Below are positions 28,457-37,164 of a stretch of 64,000 nucleotides of DNA, in pieces. Position 1 is the first letter of the stretch; the number at the start of each line of letters is the position of its first letter. Under the pieces are notes generated by a model. That model made no database searches. It had not been told where the DNA came from and worked only from the letters and a program-made list of their open reading frames with translations. Position numbers and translations under genes: made by a program. Origin of the DNA: Rhodosalinus halophilus (GTDB lineage: Bacteria; Pseudomonadota; Alphaproteobacteria; Rhodobacterales; Rhodobacteraceae); the NCBI RefSeq assembly GCF_003298775.1, contig NZ_QNTQ01000006.1:372001-436000 (forward strand). The letters run 5' to 3'.

Positions 28457-28815
28457 GGTGCCTTGCTCCTCTGGCCGCTCTGGCGCCGCCTCTGTCCGTC
28501 CTGCAGCTGACCCTGGCGGCACGCTCGGGGCCTGAACGGCCGCGCGCCTGCCGGGCAACGCTGTGGGCTTAGCACGGGTTTTGGCGGGCTGAACAGCAGC
28601 CTCGGAAGCTGTTAGCGCAACCAGCCCAGGTTTAGCGCAATCATGCCGATGCAGCGTTCCGCGGGGTGAGGCAATTTAGCCATTGCTTCAGGAATTGTGT
28701 CTGGAATCAGACACACGGCAGGCCGATTCGCGATTTGGGATTGATTGTAAAGCCCGAAACGACCATGAAGATGGAAAATGACAGGCAGGCGCAAGAGCAG
28801 AGCAAGGAAACACCC
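28457..28815. promoter_or_regulatory. pckA-chvI divergent control region
   Basis: These 359 bases have no convincing gene. They contain TTAGCGCAA twice, exactly 20 bases apart (28612-28620 and 28632-28640), and a 20-base inverted repeat at 28696-28715. The part nearest chvI (28770-28815) could encode an alternative N-terminus, because an ATG at 28765 is in frame with chvI. Promoters for both genes must lie here, but I cannot assign them with confidence. Confidence 0.55.
28696..28715. promoter_or_regulatory. 20-base inverted repeat, candidate operator
   Basis: TGTGTCTGGAATCAGACACA has perfect 8-base arms around GAAT. It lies 120 bases upstream of the chvI start and 240 bases upstream of pckA. 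It has no T-run and neither gene ends nearby, so an operator for a dimeric regulator is more likely than a terminator. The regulator is unknown. Confidence 0.5.
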
Positions 28816-29517
28816 ATGTCCCGGATCGCCCTTGTGGACGACGACAGGAACATCCTGACATCGGTGTCCATGACGCTCGAGGCCGAAGGCTTCGAGGTCG
28901 ACACCTACAACGACGGACAATCGGCGCTCGAGGCGTTCAGCCGCAAGCTGCCGGACATGGCCGTTCTCGACATCAAGATGCCGCGCATGGACGGGATGGA
29001 CCTGTTGCAGCGGCTGCGGCAGAAATCGTCGATGCCGGTGATCTTCCTCACCTCGAAGGACGACGAGATCGACGAGGTGCTGGGCCTGCGCATGGGCGCG
29101 GACGACTACGTGAAGAAGCCGTTCTCGCAGCGCCTGCTGGTCGAGCGCATCCGCGCGTTGCTGCGCCGCCAGGAGGCCGTGGCCGGCGACGCGGTGGGCG
29201 AGCGGGACGAGTCCAAGGTGATGGTGCGCGGCCATCTGACGATGGATCCGCTGCGTCACGCCGTCACCTGGAAGGGCGAGGACGTGACCCTGACGGTCAC
29301 CGAATTCCTTCTGCTGCAGGCGCTGGCCCAACGGCCGGGTTTCGTCAAGAGCCGCGATCAGCTGATGGACGTGGCCTACGACGATCAGGTCTACGTCGAC
29401 GACCGGACCATCGACAGTCACATCAAGCGGCTGAGAAAGAAGATGCGCACCGTCGATAGCGAGTTCTCGGCGATCGAGACGCTCTACGGCATCGGCTACC
29501 GCTACAACGAAGAATAG
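28816..29517 (+). CDS. chvI: Response regulator ChvI (OmpR family)
   Basis: DNA-binding partner of ChvG in the ExoS/ChvI-type system that controls envelope, acid-stress and metabolic genes in alphaproteobacteria. The 233-residue product has a receiver domain (residues 3-115) with ALVDDDRN and phospho-acceptor Asp52 in [12 protein letters not shown], Thr near 81 and Lys in VKKPFSQ. A winged-helix domain (about 135-230) has [16 protein letters not shown] and [26 protein letters not shown] at ATG 28816 is the standard start. An ATG 51 bases upstream is in frame and would add a polar tail. The chvG gene follows after two bases. Confidence 0.96.
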   Translation: MSRIALVDDDRNILTSVSMTLEAEGFEVDTYNDGQSALEAFSRKLPDMAVLDIKMPRMDGMDLLQRLRQKSSMPVIFLTSKDDEIDEVLGLRMGADDYVKKPFSQRLLVERIRALLRRQEAVAGDAVGERDESKVMVRGHLTMDPLRHAVTWKGEDVTLTVTEFLLLQALAQRPGFVKSRDQLMDVAYDDQVYVDDRTIDSHIKRLRKKMRTVDSEFSAIETLYGIGYRYNEE

Positions 29518-29519
29518 TC

Positions 29520-31223
29520 GTGGCGCTCGCGGAAGATAGCGCATTGGGCCGCCCGCCCCCGCACCGCGAGCAGGATCTCGTGCTGGGCGACGACTGGGTC
29601 GCGCCCGAGTCCGAGAGCGACGAGGCGGAGCGGGCGGCGCGCCCGCGGCGGGGCTTCATGTCGTGGCGACGCTCGCCGCTCGCGCGCAAGATCATCGTCT
29701 TCAACCTCATCGCCCTGAACATCCTCGTCGCCGGCATCCTCTATCTAGACGGGTCGCGCGAGAGCCTCGCGCTGCAGCGCGCCACCGGACTGGCCGGCGA
29801 GGCCGAACTCATCGCCGACGTCTTCGAGGCGCAGGCGGAAGGTGCCGAAGGCATTCCCGATGTGCAGCGAACCCTCGACGGTCTCGATCTGCGCCGTGGG
29901 ATCGAGGTGTTCGTTTTCGATGCCGATGGCCGCCTCGTCGGCCGGGACGCGGGGCAGGCGTCCCCGAGCGGTCTGTCCGAGTTGCGCGAGGCGCCGACGC
30001 GTACCTTCATCACCGACGCGCTCGCAGGGGCCTGGACCGCGGTCGAGGGCGCGATCGACGCGATGGGCGGGCCGACGTCGCTTCCGATCGAGGAGAAGCT
30101 CGCGCCACAGATCGACAGCGCGCTCGAAGGGCGCGCCGCGGTCGAGACCGGGCTGGACGCCGAGGGCGGCACGGTCATCTCGGTCACGACCCCGATCATG
30201 CGCGACGGCGGTGCGACAGGCGTCGTCGCCGTCACCAGCGCGGCGGGCGAGATCGACCAGATGGTGCGCGCCGAGCGCGAGCGCGTGCTGCAGATGTTCG
30301 TGATCGCGATTCTGGTCTCCATCGGCCTGAGCCTCGTGCTCGCCTCGACCATCTCCAATCCGATCTCGGAACTCGCCGCCGCGGCCGAGAGCGGCCGCGC
30401 CCGCAACCAGGGCCGCTTCGGCAGGCCAGGCCGGATCCGCATTCCGGATCTCACGGCGCGTCCCGACGAGATCGGCCAGCTCTCGGGCGCGCTGCGCGGC
30501 ATGGTCTCGGCGCTCTACGACCGGATCGAGGCGAACGAGCAGTTCGCGGCCGATGTCGCGCATGAGATAAAGAACCCTCTCGCCTCGCTCAGGTCGGCCG
30601 TGGGCACCCTGCGCGTCGCCAGGCGCGAGGACCACCGCGAAAAGCTGCTCGACGTGATCGAACACGACGTGCGCCGGCTCGACCGGCTGGTGAGCGACAT
30701 CTCCAACGCCTCCCGGCTGGACAGCGAACTCGTCAAGGAGGACGAGGAGACCTTCGATCTGCGCAAGATGCTGGACAACCTCTGCCAGTATCTCGGCCAG
30801 CAGGCGCAGGAGAAAGGCGTCGAGTTCATCACCGACCTTCCCGACGGGCCGGTGTTCATTCAGGGACTCGAGGCACGGCTGGCGCAGGTCGTCGTCAATC
30901 TCGTCACCAATGCGATCAGCTTCTGCGAGGATGGTGACGCGATCCGGCTCTGGGCGCGCAAGCGTGACAACCGCGTCCTGGTGGTGGTCGAGGATACCGG
31001 GCCCGGCATCCCCGAAGGCGCGCTGAAGAAGATCTTCAAGCGCTTCTACTCCGAGCGACCGGCCAACGAGTTCGGCAACAATTCGGGCCTCGGGCTCGCG
31101 ATCTCGGAGCAGATCGTGCATGCCCATGGCGGCGTGATCTGGGCCGAGAATATCCGCCCGACCGATGCGGACCCCACGTCCGAGCCGCTGGGCGCGCGCT
31201 TCGTCGTGGGCCTGCCGCTCTGA
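29520..31223 (+). CDS. chvG: Sensor histidine kinase ChvG
   Basis: Membrane histidine kinase that phosphorylates ChvI; in relatives its periplasmic domain is controlled by ExoR or by envelope stress. The 567 residues start with GTG. They comprise a cytoplasmic N-terminus, TM1 (about 57-76), a periplasmic sensor domain (77-257), TM2 (about 258-279), HAMP (280-338), a HisKA domain with His348 in ADVAHEIKNPLASLRSA, and a HATPase domain. The latter carries VVNLVTNAISFCEDG (N box), VEDTGPGIPEG (G1) and NNSGLGLAIS (G2). No exoR gene is visible in the window. The stop is four bases from hprK. Confidence 0.96.
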   Translation: MALAEDSALGRPPPHREQDLVLGDDWVAPESESDEAERAARPRRGFMSWRRSPLARKIIVFNLIALNILVAGILYLDGSRESLALQRATGLAGEAELIADVFEAQAEGAEGIPDVQRTLDGLDLRRGIEVFVFDADGRLVGRDAGQASPSGLSELREAPTRTFITDALAGAWTAVEGAIDAMGGPTSLPIEEKLAPQIDSALEGRAAVETGLDAEGGTVISVTTPIMRDGGATGVVAVTSAAGEIDQMVRAERERVLQMFVIAILVSIGLSLVLASTISNPISELAAAAESGRARNQGRFGRPGRIRIPDLTARPDEIGQLSGALRGMVSALYDRIEANEQFAADVAHEIKNPLASLRSAVGTLRVARREDHREKLLDVIEHDVRRLDRLVSDISNASRLDSELVKEDEETFDLRKMLDNLCQYLGQQAQEKGVEFITDLPDGPVFIQGLEARLAQVVVNLVTNAISFCEDGDAIRLWARKRDNRVLVVVEDTGPGIPEGALKKIFKRFYSERPANEFGNNSGLGLAISEQIVHAHGGVIWAENIRPTDADPTSEPLGARFVVGLPL

Positions 31224-31227
31224 CGCG

Positions 31228-31683
31228 ATGCCGCCGGAGCCGGCCCCGGATCACGGCGCGGTGGCGCAGGAGGAGACGCTGCATGCCTCCGCAGTCGCGG
31301 CAGAAGGCCGCGCAGTGCTCATCCTGGGCCCGTCCGGCAGCGGAAAATCCTCGCTCGCGCTCGAACTTCTGGCGCTGGGCGCCCAGCTCGTCGGCGATGA
31401 TCGCGTGCGACTGCGTCGCATGGGCGGCGCGCTGATCGCGGAACCGCCGCGGCGGGCGGGCGGCCTGATCGAGGCGCGTGGGGTCGGACTGCTCCACGCG
31501 CCCCGCGCGGGCCCGGCGCCCGTGGCGCTCGCCGTGGACCTCGCGCGGCAGGAGCGCGAGCGTCTCCCGCCGCGGCGCATGGCACGGTTTCTGGGCATCG
31601 CTGTGCCTGTGCTTCACGATCCGGCGACGCGGGCTTTCCCCGCGGCGATCCTGCAATATCTGCGGTGTGGTAGATTTGCCTGA
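31228..31683 (+). CDS. hprK: HPr kinase/phosphorylase, short form
   Basis: The short 151-residue HprK of alphaproteobacteria consists only of the C-terminal catalytic domain. It phosphorylates HPr on serine. The P-loop [10 protein letters not shown] lies at residues 34-43 and [19 protein letters not shown] near 57-75 carries the capping region. [19 protein letters not shown] lies near the C-terminus. The N-terminal domain of Gram-positive HprK is absent, which is normal here. Its position directly behind chvG and before rapZ links the two-component system to the regulatory phosphotransferase proteins. HPr (33024) offers Ser50 as target. Confidence 0.92.
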   Translation: MPPEPAPDHGAVAQEETLHASAVAAEGRAVLILGPSGSGKSSLALELLALGAQLVGDDRVRLRRMGGALIAEPPRRAGGLIEARGVGLLHAPRAGPAPVALAVDLARQERERLPPRRMARFLGIAVPVLHDPATRAFPAAILQYLRCGRFA

Positions 31684-31693
31684 TCACGACGAG

Positions 31694-32626
31694 ATGGAAG
31701 CGGAACGCGGAGCGGTTCAGCGTATGGTGCTGGTCACCGGGCCTTCGGGCGCGGGCCGGTCCACCGCGATCGCCGCGCTCGAGGATCTCGGTTTCGAAGC
31801 GATCGACAACATCCCCATCAACCTCGTGCCGCGGCTGCTGGCCGGCCCGCCCATCGGCGGGCCGCTGGCGCTCGGACTGGATGTGCGCAACCGCGACTTC
31901 GCGCCCGATGCGCTGCTCGACCTGATGGAAACGCTCCTGGAGCGCCCGGGCGTCGAGGCGGATCTGCTCTATCTCGACTGTCGGGCCGACGTGCTGCTGC
32001 GCCGCTTCTCCGAGACCCGGCGGCGCCACCCCCTGGCCCCGGCCGAAGACCCGCAGACGGGCATCGAGCGCGAGACGGACCTGATGCGCCCTGTCCGCGC
32101 CCGCGCCGACATTCTCATCGACACCTCGGACCTGACGCCGCATGACCTGCGTGCTGAGATCGCGCGCCTGTTCTCGGTCGAAAAGGGCCTCGGGCTCGTC
32201 GTGACGGTGCATTCCTTCAGCTACAAGCGCGGCCTGCCCCGCGGCCTCGACATGATCTTCGACGGCCGGTTTCTGGCGAATCCCTACTGGACGCCCGCAC
32301 TCCGGGCACTCGACGGGCGCGACGCCTCCGTTCAGGCCCATGTCGCGTCCGATCCGCGCTTCGCCCCTTTCTTCGACCGCGTGCTGGATCTGACGCGGCT
32401 TCTGCTGCCGGCCTACCGCGAGGAGGGCAAGACGCATTTCGGCCTCGGCTTCGGTTGCACCGGCGGGCGGCACCGCTCCGTCGCGCTGGCCGAGCGCATG
32501 GCGGCCGCTCTTGCAGAGGACGGCTGGCAGGTGTCAATTCGTCACCGCGAGCTGGAGCGTGCAGGGCCGGCGGCGCCTCCGGCGCGCCCCGGGCCCCCCG
32601 CCGCAAGCGCAAAGGGGACCGCGTGA
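31694..32626 (+). CDS. rapZ: RNase adapter / nucleotide-binding protein RapZ
   Basis: P-loop protein (YvcJ/YhbJ family). In enterobacteria RapZ guides RNase E to small RNAs that control glucosamine-6-phosphate synthase; in alphaproteobacteria its role is less clear. The 310-residue product has Walker [10 protein letters not shown] at 16-24, [20 protein letters not shown] near 31-50, [23 protein letters not shown] near 92-114 (split here), and the C-terminal [19 protein letters not shown] near 270-288. The tail from about 288 is rich in Pro and Ala. GTG 31667, inside hprK, is an alternative start. It overlaps the EIIA gene as GTGA. Confidence 0.95.
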   Translation: MEAERGAVQRMVLVTGPSGAGRSTAIAALEDLGFEAIDNIPINLVPRLLAGPPIGGPLALGLDVRNRDFAPDALLDLMETLLERPGVEADLLYLDCRADVLLRRFSETRRRHPLAPAEDPQTGIERETDLMRPVRARADILIDTSDLTPHDLRAEIARLFSVEKGLGLVVTVHSFSYKRGLPRGLDMIFDGRFLANPYWTPALRALDGRDASVQAHVASDPRFAPFFDRVLDLTRLLLPAYREEGKTHFGLGFGCTGGRHRSVALAERMAAALAEDGWQVSIRHRELERAGPAAPPARPGPPAASAKGTA

Positions 32627-33015
32627 TCGGGATCGTCATCGTCGCCCATGGGGGGCTTGCGCGGGAATATCTCGCCGCCATCGAGCATGTGATGGGCAAG
32701 CAGCGCGGCATCCGGGCCATCGCGATCGAGCCGGATCACGACCGCGCCGCCAAACAGGCCGAGATCGTCGCCGCGGCCGACGCGGTGGATTCCGGCGACG
32801 GCGTGGTCGTCGTGACCGACATGTTCGGCGGGTCGCCCTCCAACCTGAGTCTGCGCGCCTGCGCGCCGGAGAACCGCCGCATCCTCTACGGCGCCAATCT
32901 GCCCATGCTGATCAAGCTCGCCAAGAGCCGCAACAAGCCCGTCGGCGAGGCCGTGCGCTGCGCGCTGGAGGCCGGCCGGAAGTATATTGACAGCCAGAAC
33001 GTTTCGGCGGACTAA
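32623..33015 (+). CDS. PTS IIA component, mannose/fructose type
   Basis: The soluble 130-residue EIIA-Man-type protein accepts phosphate from HPr. It begins [16 protein letters not shown] with phospho-His9. [19 protein letters not shown] near residues 62-80 is the conserved second motif, followed by [14 protein letters not shown] near 90-103. No EIIB or EIIC gene is nearby, so it is presumed to be regulatory rather than part of a sugar transporter. The GTG start overlaps the rapZ stop. HPr follows nine bases later. Enzyme I is not in the window. Confidence 0.93.
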   Translation: MIGIVIVAHGGLAREYLAAIEHVMGKQRGIRAIAIEPDHDRAAKQAEIVAAADAVDSGDGVVVVTDMFGGSPSNLSLRACAPENRRILYGANLPMLIKLAKSRNKPVGEAVRCALEAGRKYIDSQNVSAD

Positions 33016-33023
33016 ACCCCCTC

Positions 33024-33305
33024 ATGCCGAGCGAGACCGTCCATCGCACCTTGACGATCGTCAACGAGAAGGGGCTTCATGCGCGGGCCTCCGCGAAACT
33101 TGTGGAGGTCGTCGAGGGCTTCGACGCGATGGCCGAAATAAGCCGCGACGGTCTTTCCGCCTCGGGCGACTCCATCATGGGCTTGCTGATGCTGGGCGCG
33201 TCCAGGGGAAGCACGATCGAGCTCCACGCGTCCGGGCCCGACGCGACGGCGCTCGCCGATGCGGTGGAGGCGCTGGTCGCCAACCGTTTCGGCGAGGAGA
33301 TGTGA
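33024..33305 (+). CDS. ptsH: Phosphocarrier protein HPr
   Basis: Small phosphocarrier of 93 residues that moves phosphate from enzyme I to EIIA. The active-site His19 is in NEKGLHARASAKLVE. The regulatory serine region is SASGDSIMGLLMLGAS with Ser50 at the position modified by HprK in other bacteria. IELHASGPDATALADAVEAL and a short C-terminus complete the open-faced sandwich. Its stop overlaps the GTG start of the acyltransferase as GTGA, so that gene is likely in the same operon. Confidence 0.95.
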   Translation: MPSETVHRTLTIVNEKGLHARASAKLVEVVEGFDAMAEISRDGLSASGDSIMGLLMLGASRGSTIELHASGPDATALADAVEALVANRFGEEM

Positions 33306-34240
33306 GCCTGAACCGGACCGGAGGCAGCCCGTTGGTCGAAAGCTCCCAGCACCGCTCCATGCTGATGCACGGCCAGCCCGACCGCCCGGCCCGGCAGGGC
33401 GACGGGTCGTTTCACGATCAGCCCTACGATCGGCGCCGCCTGAGCTACGCGAACACGTTCACCAACCCGGTCAAGGTCAAGACCATCCAGGCGATGGAGC
33501 TGATGACCGGAAAGCTCAAGCTCCTCCGCCTGATCCGCAAGTTCGAGGCGATGGGCGTGCCGGTCGGCCAGCCTTTCTGGCGCCAGGCGCTGGAGGTCAT
33601 GGGAATCGAGCTGCTCACCCCGCCCGAGCAGATCGCCCGGATTCCCGCCGAGGGGCCGCTCGTCGTGACCGCGAACCATCCTCACGGGCTGGTGGACGGC
33701 ATCGTGCTGGCCGAGCTCGTGGGCCGCCGGCGCACCGACTACAAGATCCTCACGCGCTCGCTGCTCACCGGCGTCGGCGAGGTCGAGGAGTTCATGATAC
33801 CCGTGCCCTTCGCGCACGAGGAGGACGCGCTTCAGCAGAACCTCGAGATGCGGCGTCGCGCGATGACCCATCTCGGTCAGGGCGGGGCGATCGTACTGTT
33901 TCCCTCCGGCGTTGTGGCGGCCTCCGAGACGATGTTCGGCCCCGCGGTCGAGGCGGAATGGAATCCCTTCACCGCCAAGATGATCCAGCGGTCCGGCGCG
34001 CGGGTGGTGCCGATCTTCTTTCCGGGGGCGAATTCGCGCTGGTACCAGATGGCGAACCGGATCTCGCCGACGCTGCGGCAGGGGCTGCTGCTGCACGAGG
34101 TGGCGCATGCACTGAACAAGCCGCAGGCGCCGGTCGTGGGCGCGCCCATAGAACGCACCGAGATCGAGGCCTGGGCCAGCAATCCGCGCGGCTTCGTCGC
34201 CTGGCTGCGCGAGCGGACACTGGCGCTGCGGGCAGGCTGA
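33302..34240 (+). CDS. Lysophospholipid acyltransferase family protein
   Basis: The 312-residue PlsC-type acyltransferase probably acts on membrane lipids at the inner membrane. The HX4D motif is NHPHGLVDG near residues 124-132. The glycerophosphate-binding region FPSGVVAAS lies near 200-208, and VVPIFFPGANSRWY near 237-250 is typical of hemolysin-related PlsC proteins. The first 50 residues are polar and poorly conserved. The GTG at 33302 overlaps the HPr stop; ATG 33359 is an alternative. Its presence in a PTS-linked run is not explained by known pathways. Confidence 0.87.
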   Translation: MSLNRTGGSPLVESSQHRSMLMHGQPDRPARQGDGSFHDQPYDRRRLSYANTFTNPVKVKTIQAMELMTGKLKLLRLIRKFEAMGVPVGQPFWRQALEVMGIELLTPPEQIARIPAEGPLVVTANHPHGLVDGIVLAELVGRRRTDYKILTRSLLTGVGEVEEFMIPVPFAHEEDALQQNLEMRRRAMTHLGQGGAIVLFPSGVVAASETMFGPAVEAEWNPFTAKMIQRSGARVVPIFFPGANSRWYQMANRISPTLRQGLLLHEVAHALNKPQAPVVGAPIERTEIEAWASNPRGFVAWLRERTLALRAG

Positions 34241-34250
34241 GCCGCTCGTC

Positions 34251-34299
34251 CGCCCTGACGGGCGTCCTCGCTGTCCCGGCGATGAGCCCCGGCAGGGGC
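34251..34299. terminator. Paired small hairpins between acyltransferase and hbd
   Basis: Two short stems lie in the 73-base gap between these converging genes. CGCCC (34251-34255) pairs with GGGCG (34260-34264), and GCCCC (34286-34290) pairs with GGGGC (34295-34299). There is no T-run. They may serve as weak bidirectional terminators. Confidence 0.35.
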
Positions 34300-34313
34300 G
34301 AAGAGCGCGCCGC

Positions 34314-35189
34314 TCAGCGCGTGGGCACCGGCGTCTCGCCCCGGTAGTCGTAGAAGCCGCGCTTGGTCTTTCGCCCGAGCCAGCCCGCCTCGACGTATTT
34401 CGTCAGCAGCGGGCAGGGGCGATACTTCGTGTCCGCGAGCCCGTCGTGCAGCACGTTCATGATGGCGAGGCAGGTGTCGAGCCCGATGAAATCGGCAAGC
34501 TCCAGCGGCCCCATCGGATGATTGGCCCCGAGCTTCATCGACTGATCGATGGACTGCACGCTGCCCACCCCCTCGTAGAGCGTATAGACCGCCTCGTTGA
34601 TCATCGGCATCAGGATGCGGTTGACGATGAAGGCGGGGAAGTCCTCGGCGCTGGCCGCCGTCTTGCCCAGCCGGTCCACCACGGCCTTGCAGGCTTGAAA
34701 GGTGGCCTCGTCCGTGGCGATCCCGCGGATCAGTTCGACGAGTTGCATCACAGGCACCGGGTTCATGAAGTGAAAGCCCATGAAGCGCTCGGGCCGGTCC
34801 GTGCGGCTCGCCAGCCGGGTGATCGAAATGGAAGAGGTGTTGGAGGTCAGGATCGTCTCGGGCTTGAGGTGGGGCAGAAGGGTGTCGAAGATCTTCTGCT
34901 TGATCTCCTCGCGCTCGGTGGCCGCCTCGATGATCAGGTCGCAGCGTCCCAGATCCGTGAGCTCGAGCGTGGTCTTGATCCGCGCGAGCGCGGCTTCCTT
35001 GTCCTGCTCGGAAACCTTGCCGCCCCTGACCTGTCGATCCATGTTGCGCGCGATCCGTTCGAGCGCGGCGTCGAGGGTCTCCTTGTCGAGGTCGTTGAGC
35101 AGCACCTCGTAGCCGGCGAGCGCCATCACATGGGCGATCCCGTTGCCCATCTGCCCCGCGCCGACGACCCCCACGCTCCGGATATCCAT
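34314..35189 (-). CDS. hbd: 3-hydroxybutyryl-CoA dehydrogenase
   Basis: NAD(P)-dependent oxidation or reduction of 3-hydroxybutyryl-CoA and acetoacetyl-CoA in butyrate, PHB and ethylmalonyl-CoA metabolism. The 291-residue product has an N-terminal Rossmann domain with GVVGAGQMGNGIAHVMALAGY at residues 6-26 (quoted in full length 21, the key glycines are 9, 11 and 14). SNTSSISITRLA near 115 and MGFHFMNPVPVMQLVELI near 135-152 hold the catalytic His and its Glu partner. FIVNRILMPMINEAVY near 183 starts the C-terminal domain. AGGGG is nine bases before ATG 35189, which is therefore preferred to the ATG three codons upstream. Confidence 0.95.
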   Translation of the reverse strand: MDIRSVGVVGAGQMGNGIAHVMALAGYEVLLNDLDKETLDAALERIARNMDRQVRGGKVSEQDKEAALARIKTTLELTDLGRCDLIIEAATEREEIKQKIFDTLLPHLKPETILTSNTSSISITRLASRTDRPERFMGFHFMNPVPVMQLVELIRGIATDEATFQACKAVVDRLGKTAASAEDFPAFIVNRILMPMINEAVYTLYEGVGSVQSIDQSMKLGANHPMGPLELADFIGLDTCLAIMNVLHDGLADTKYRPCPLLTKYVEAGWLGRKTKRGFYDYRGETPVPTR

Positions 35190-35349
35190 GCGTTTCATCC
35201 CCTGTTCGCTGCGCCGCGACCATATGCAGCGCGGACCCGGATGCCAAGGCCGCGCGGGTGCGTGGGATTTGTCGGGATTTCGCGGCTTAAGCCTTTCGCA
35301 AGATCCGTCGCGCAGTCTGCACGCCGGGTGACGAAGACTGGTGGGAAAG

Positions 35350-36183
35350 ATGAGCTACGACGCACCGGGCCCGGGGGGGCTCGACTATGCGCCGTGCCGC
35401 TACGGGCGCTCGCGGATGCTGTTCCGCGGGCCGGCCCGACCGCTCTCGGGCGACTACGTCGCTTGTCTCGGCGGCACGGAAACCTATGGGAAATATGTGG
35501 CGCGGCCTTGGCCTGCGCGGCTCGAAGCGGCGGCGGGGCTTCCCTGCGTCAACTTCGGCGGGGTGAACGCCGGACTCGACAGCTTCCTCGGCGAGCCGCA
35601 GGTGCTCGAGGCGGCGTCGCGCGCGAGGCTCACGATCGTTCAGGCGATGGGCGCGCAGAACCTCAGCAACCGCTATTACCGCGTGCACCCGCGCCGCAAC
35701 GATCGGTTCCTGGGGCCCACGCCGCTGATGCGCCACCTGTTTCCGGCGACCGACTTCACCGAGTTCCATTTCACGCGCCACATGACCGGCGCGCTCGCAC
35801 GGCGCGCGCCCGAGCATTTCGGGCGCCTGCGCTCGGGCCTGCGCGAGACCTGGGTGGCCCGGATGGAGGCGCTGCTCGATCGTGTCGAAGCGCCGGTCGT
35901 GCTGCTTTGGTTCGCGGCCGCGCCGCCCCCCGAGCGTGCGGGCAGCCCGCAATCGCCCGAGCCGCTCTTCGTCGACCGCGGGATGATCGAGGCCCTGCGG
36001 CCGCGTCTCGCCGCTGTGGTAGAGGCGGTGCCGGGGCCGGCGGCGCGGGGCGAGGGCACCTGTGGCATGGTCTTCCCGCCGCTCGAAGCGCCTGCCGCCG
36101 CGCAGCTTCCGGGGCCGCAGGCGCATCAGGAGGTGGCGGATGCGCTGCTGCCGGTGCTGCGCGCGCATCTGCCTCAACAATGA
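35350..36183 (+). CDS. DUF6473-like hypothetical protein
   Basis: The 277-residue protein resembles DUF6473 proteins of Rhodobacteraceae, whose function is unknown. It starts [20 protein letters not shown], followed by [23 protein letters not shown] (residues 26-48, in parts) and [17 protein letters not shown] near 69-85. A glycine-rich [12 protein letters not shown] turn and an NxGxxNAG-like block recall SGNH/GDSL-type hydrolase or sulfotransferase folds, but I cannot confirm catalytic residues. [10 protein letters not shown] near 140 is also conserved-looking. The gene is alone, divergent from hbd and convergent with etfA. Confidence 0.7.
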   Translation: MSYDAPGPGGLDYAPCRYGRSRMLFRGPARPLSGDYVACLGGTETYGKYVARPWPARLEAAAGLPCVNFGGVNAGLDSFLGEPQVLEAASRARLTIVQAMGAQNLSNRYYRVHPRRNDRFLGPTPLMRHLFPATDFTEFHFTRHMTGALARRAPEHFGRLRSGLRETWVARMEALLDRVEAPVVLLWFAAAPPPERAGSPQSPEPLFVDRGMIEALRPRLAAVVEAVPGPAARGEGTCGMVFPPLEAPAAAQLPGPQAHQEVADALLPVLRAHLPQQ

Positions 36184-36186
36184 GAA

Positions 36187-36217
36187 AGGCCCGCGCCGGG
36201 GACACCGGCGCGGGCCT
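36187..36217. terminator. Strong bidirectional terminator hairpin
   Basis: Perfect 13-base GC-rich arms AGGCCCGCGCCGG (36187-36199) and CCGGCGCGGGCCT (36205-36217) with a five-base loop. The hairpin lies three bases after the DUF6473-like stop and ahead of the etfA stop. A second small stem (AGCCGG 36223-36228, CCGGCT 36233-36238) follows. The position between converging genes makes a shared terminator likely. Confidence 0.75.
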
Positions 36218-36237
36218 GTCCAAGCCGGTGGTCCGGC

Positions 36238-37164
36238 TCAGAGCTTTTCCGTCAGCTCCGGGACGGCCTGGAAGAGATCGGCCACCAGACCGTAGTCGGC
36301 CACCTGGAAGATCGGCGCTTCCTCGTCCTTGTTGATCGCGACGATGATCTTGGAATCCTTCATGCCCGCCAGATGCTGGATCGCGCCCGAGATGCCCACG
36401 GCGATATAGAGCTCGGGCGCCACGACCTTGCCGGTCTGGCCCACCTGCCAGTCGTTCGGAGCAAAGCCCGAATCGACTGCGGCGCGGCTTGCGCCCACGG
36501 CCGCGCCGAGCTTGTCGGCGAGCTGCTCGATGATCTTGAAGTCCTCCTCGGAGCCGATGCCGCGCCCGCCCGAGACGACGATCCCGGCAGAGGTCAGCTC
36601 GGGCCGGTCGCTTTCGGCCACCTTGTCCTCGACCCATTCGCTGAGGCCCGGATCGGCCGCGGCGCCGATGGTCTCGACCGGGGCGGAGCCGCCCTGGCCG
36701 GCCGCGTCGAAGGTCGAGGTGCGCACCGTGAGCACCTTCTTCGCGTCCGAGGACTTCACCGTCTGCATGGCGTTGCCGGCGTAGATCGGGCGTTCGAAGG
36801 TGTCGGCATCGACCACCGCCGTGACGTCCGAGATCACCATCACGTCGAGCAGCGCCGCGACGCGCGGCAGGATGTTCTTGGCGTCGGTGGTGGCCGGCGC
36901 CACGATGTGATCGTAGTCCTTGGCCAGCTCCGCGATCAGCGCCGCGGTGGGTTCTGCCAAGCGGTGGCCGTAGAGCGGATCCTCGGCGCAAAGCACCTTG
37001 GCCGCGCCGTCGATCTTGGCGGCCTCGGCGGCGGCGTCGGCGGCCTTGGCGCCGGCGGCCAGAACCGTGACCTCGCCCAGCTGCTTCGCCGCGGTCATCG
37101 CCTTGGACGTGGCGTCCATCGCCAGCGTGCCGTCGTTGATTTCAGCGATCAGGAGAACGGCCAT
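36238..37164 (-). CDS. etfA: Electron transfer flavoprotein subunit alpha
   Basis: FAD-binding subunit of ETF, which takes electrons from acyl-CoA dehydrogenases and dimethylglycine/sarcosine dehydrogenases and passes them to ETF-ubiquinone oxidoreductase. The 308-residue product has an N-terminal domain ([14 protein letters not shown]) and the C-terminal FAD domain. That domain carries [21 protein letters not shown] near residues 197-217 (in parts), [21 protein letters not shown] and [19 protein letters not shown] at the C-terminus. The ATG overlaps the etfB stop by one base (TGATG). The window also holds two likely electron donors, at 23.5 and 50.1 kb. Confidence 0.96.
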   Translation of the reverse strand: MAVLLIAEINDGTLAMDATSKAMTAAKQLGEVTVLAAGAKAADAAAEAAKIDGAAKVLCAEDPLYGHRLAEPTAALIAELAKDYDHIVAPATTDAKNILPRVAALLDVMVISDVTAVVDADTFERPIYAGNAMQTVKSSDAKKVLTVRTSTFDAAGQGGSAPVETIGAAADPGLSEWVEDKVAESDRPELTSAGIVVSGGRGIGSEEDFKIIEQLADKLGAAVGASRAAVDSGFAPNDWQVGQTGKVVAPELYIAVGISGAIQHLAGMKDSKIIVAINKDEEAPIFQVADYGLVADLFQAVPELTEKL

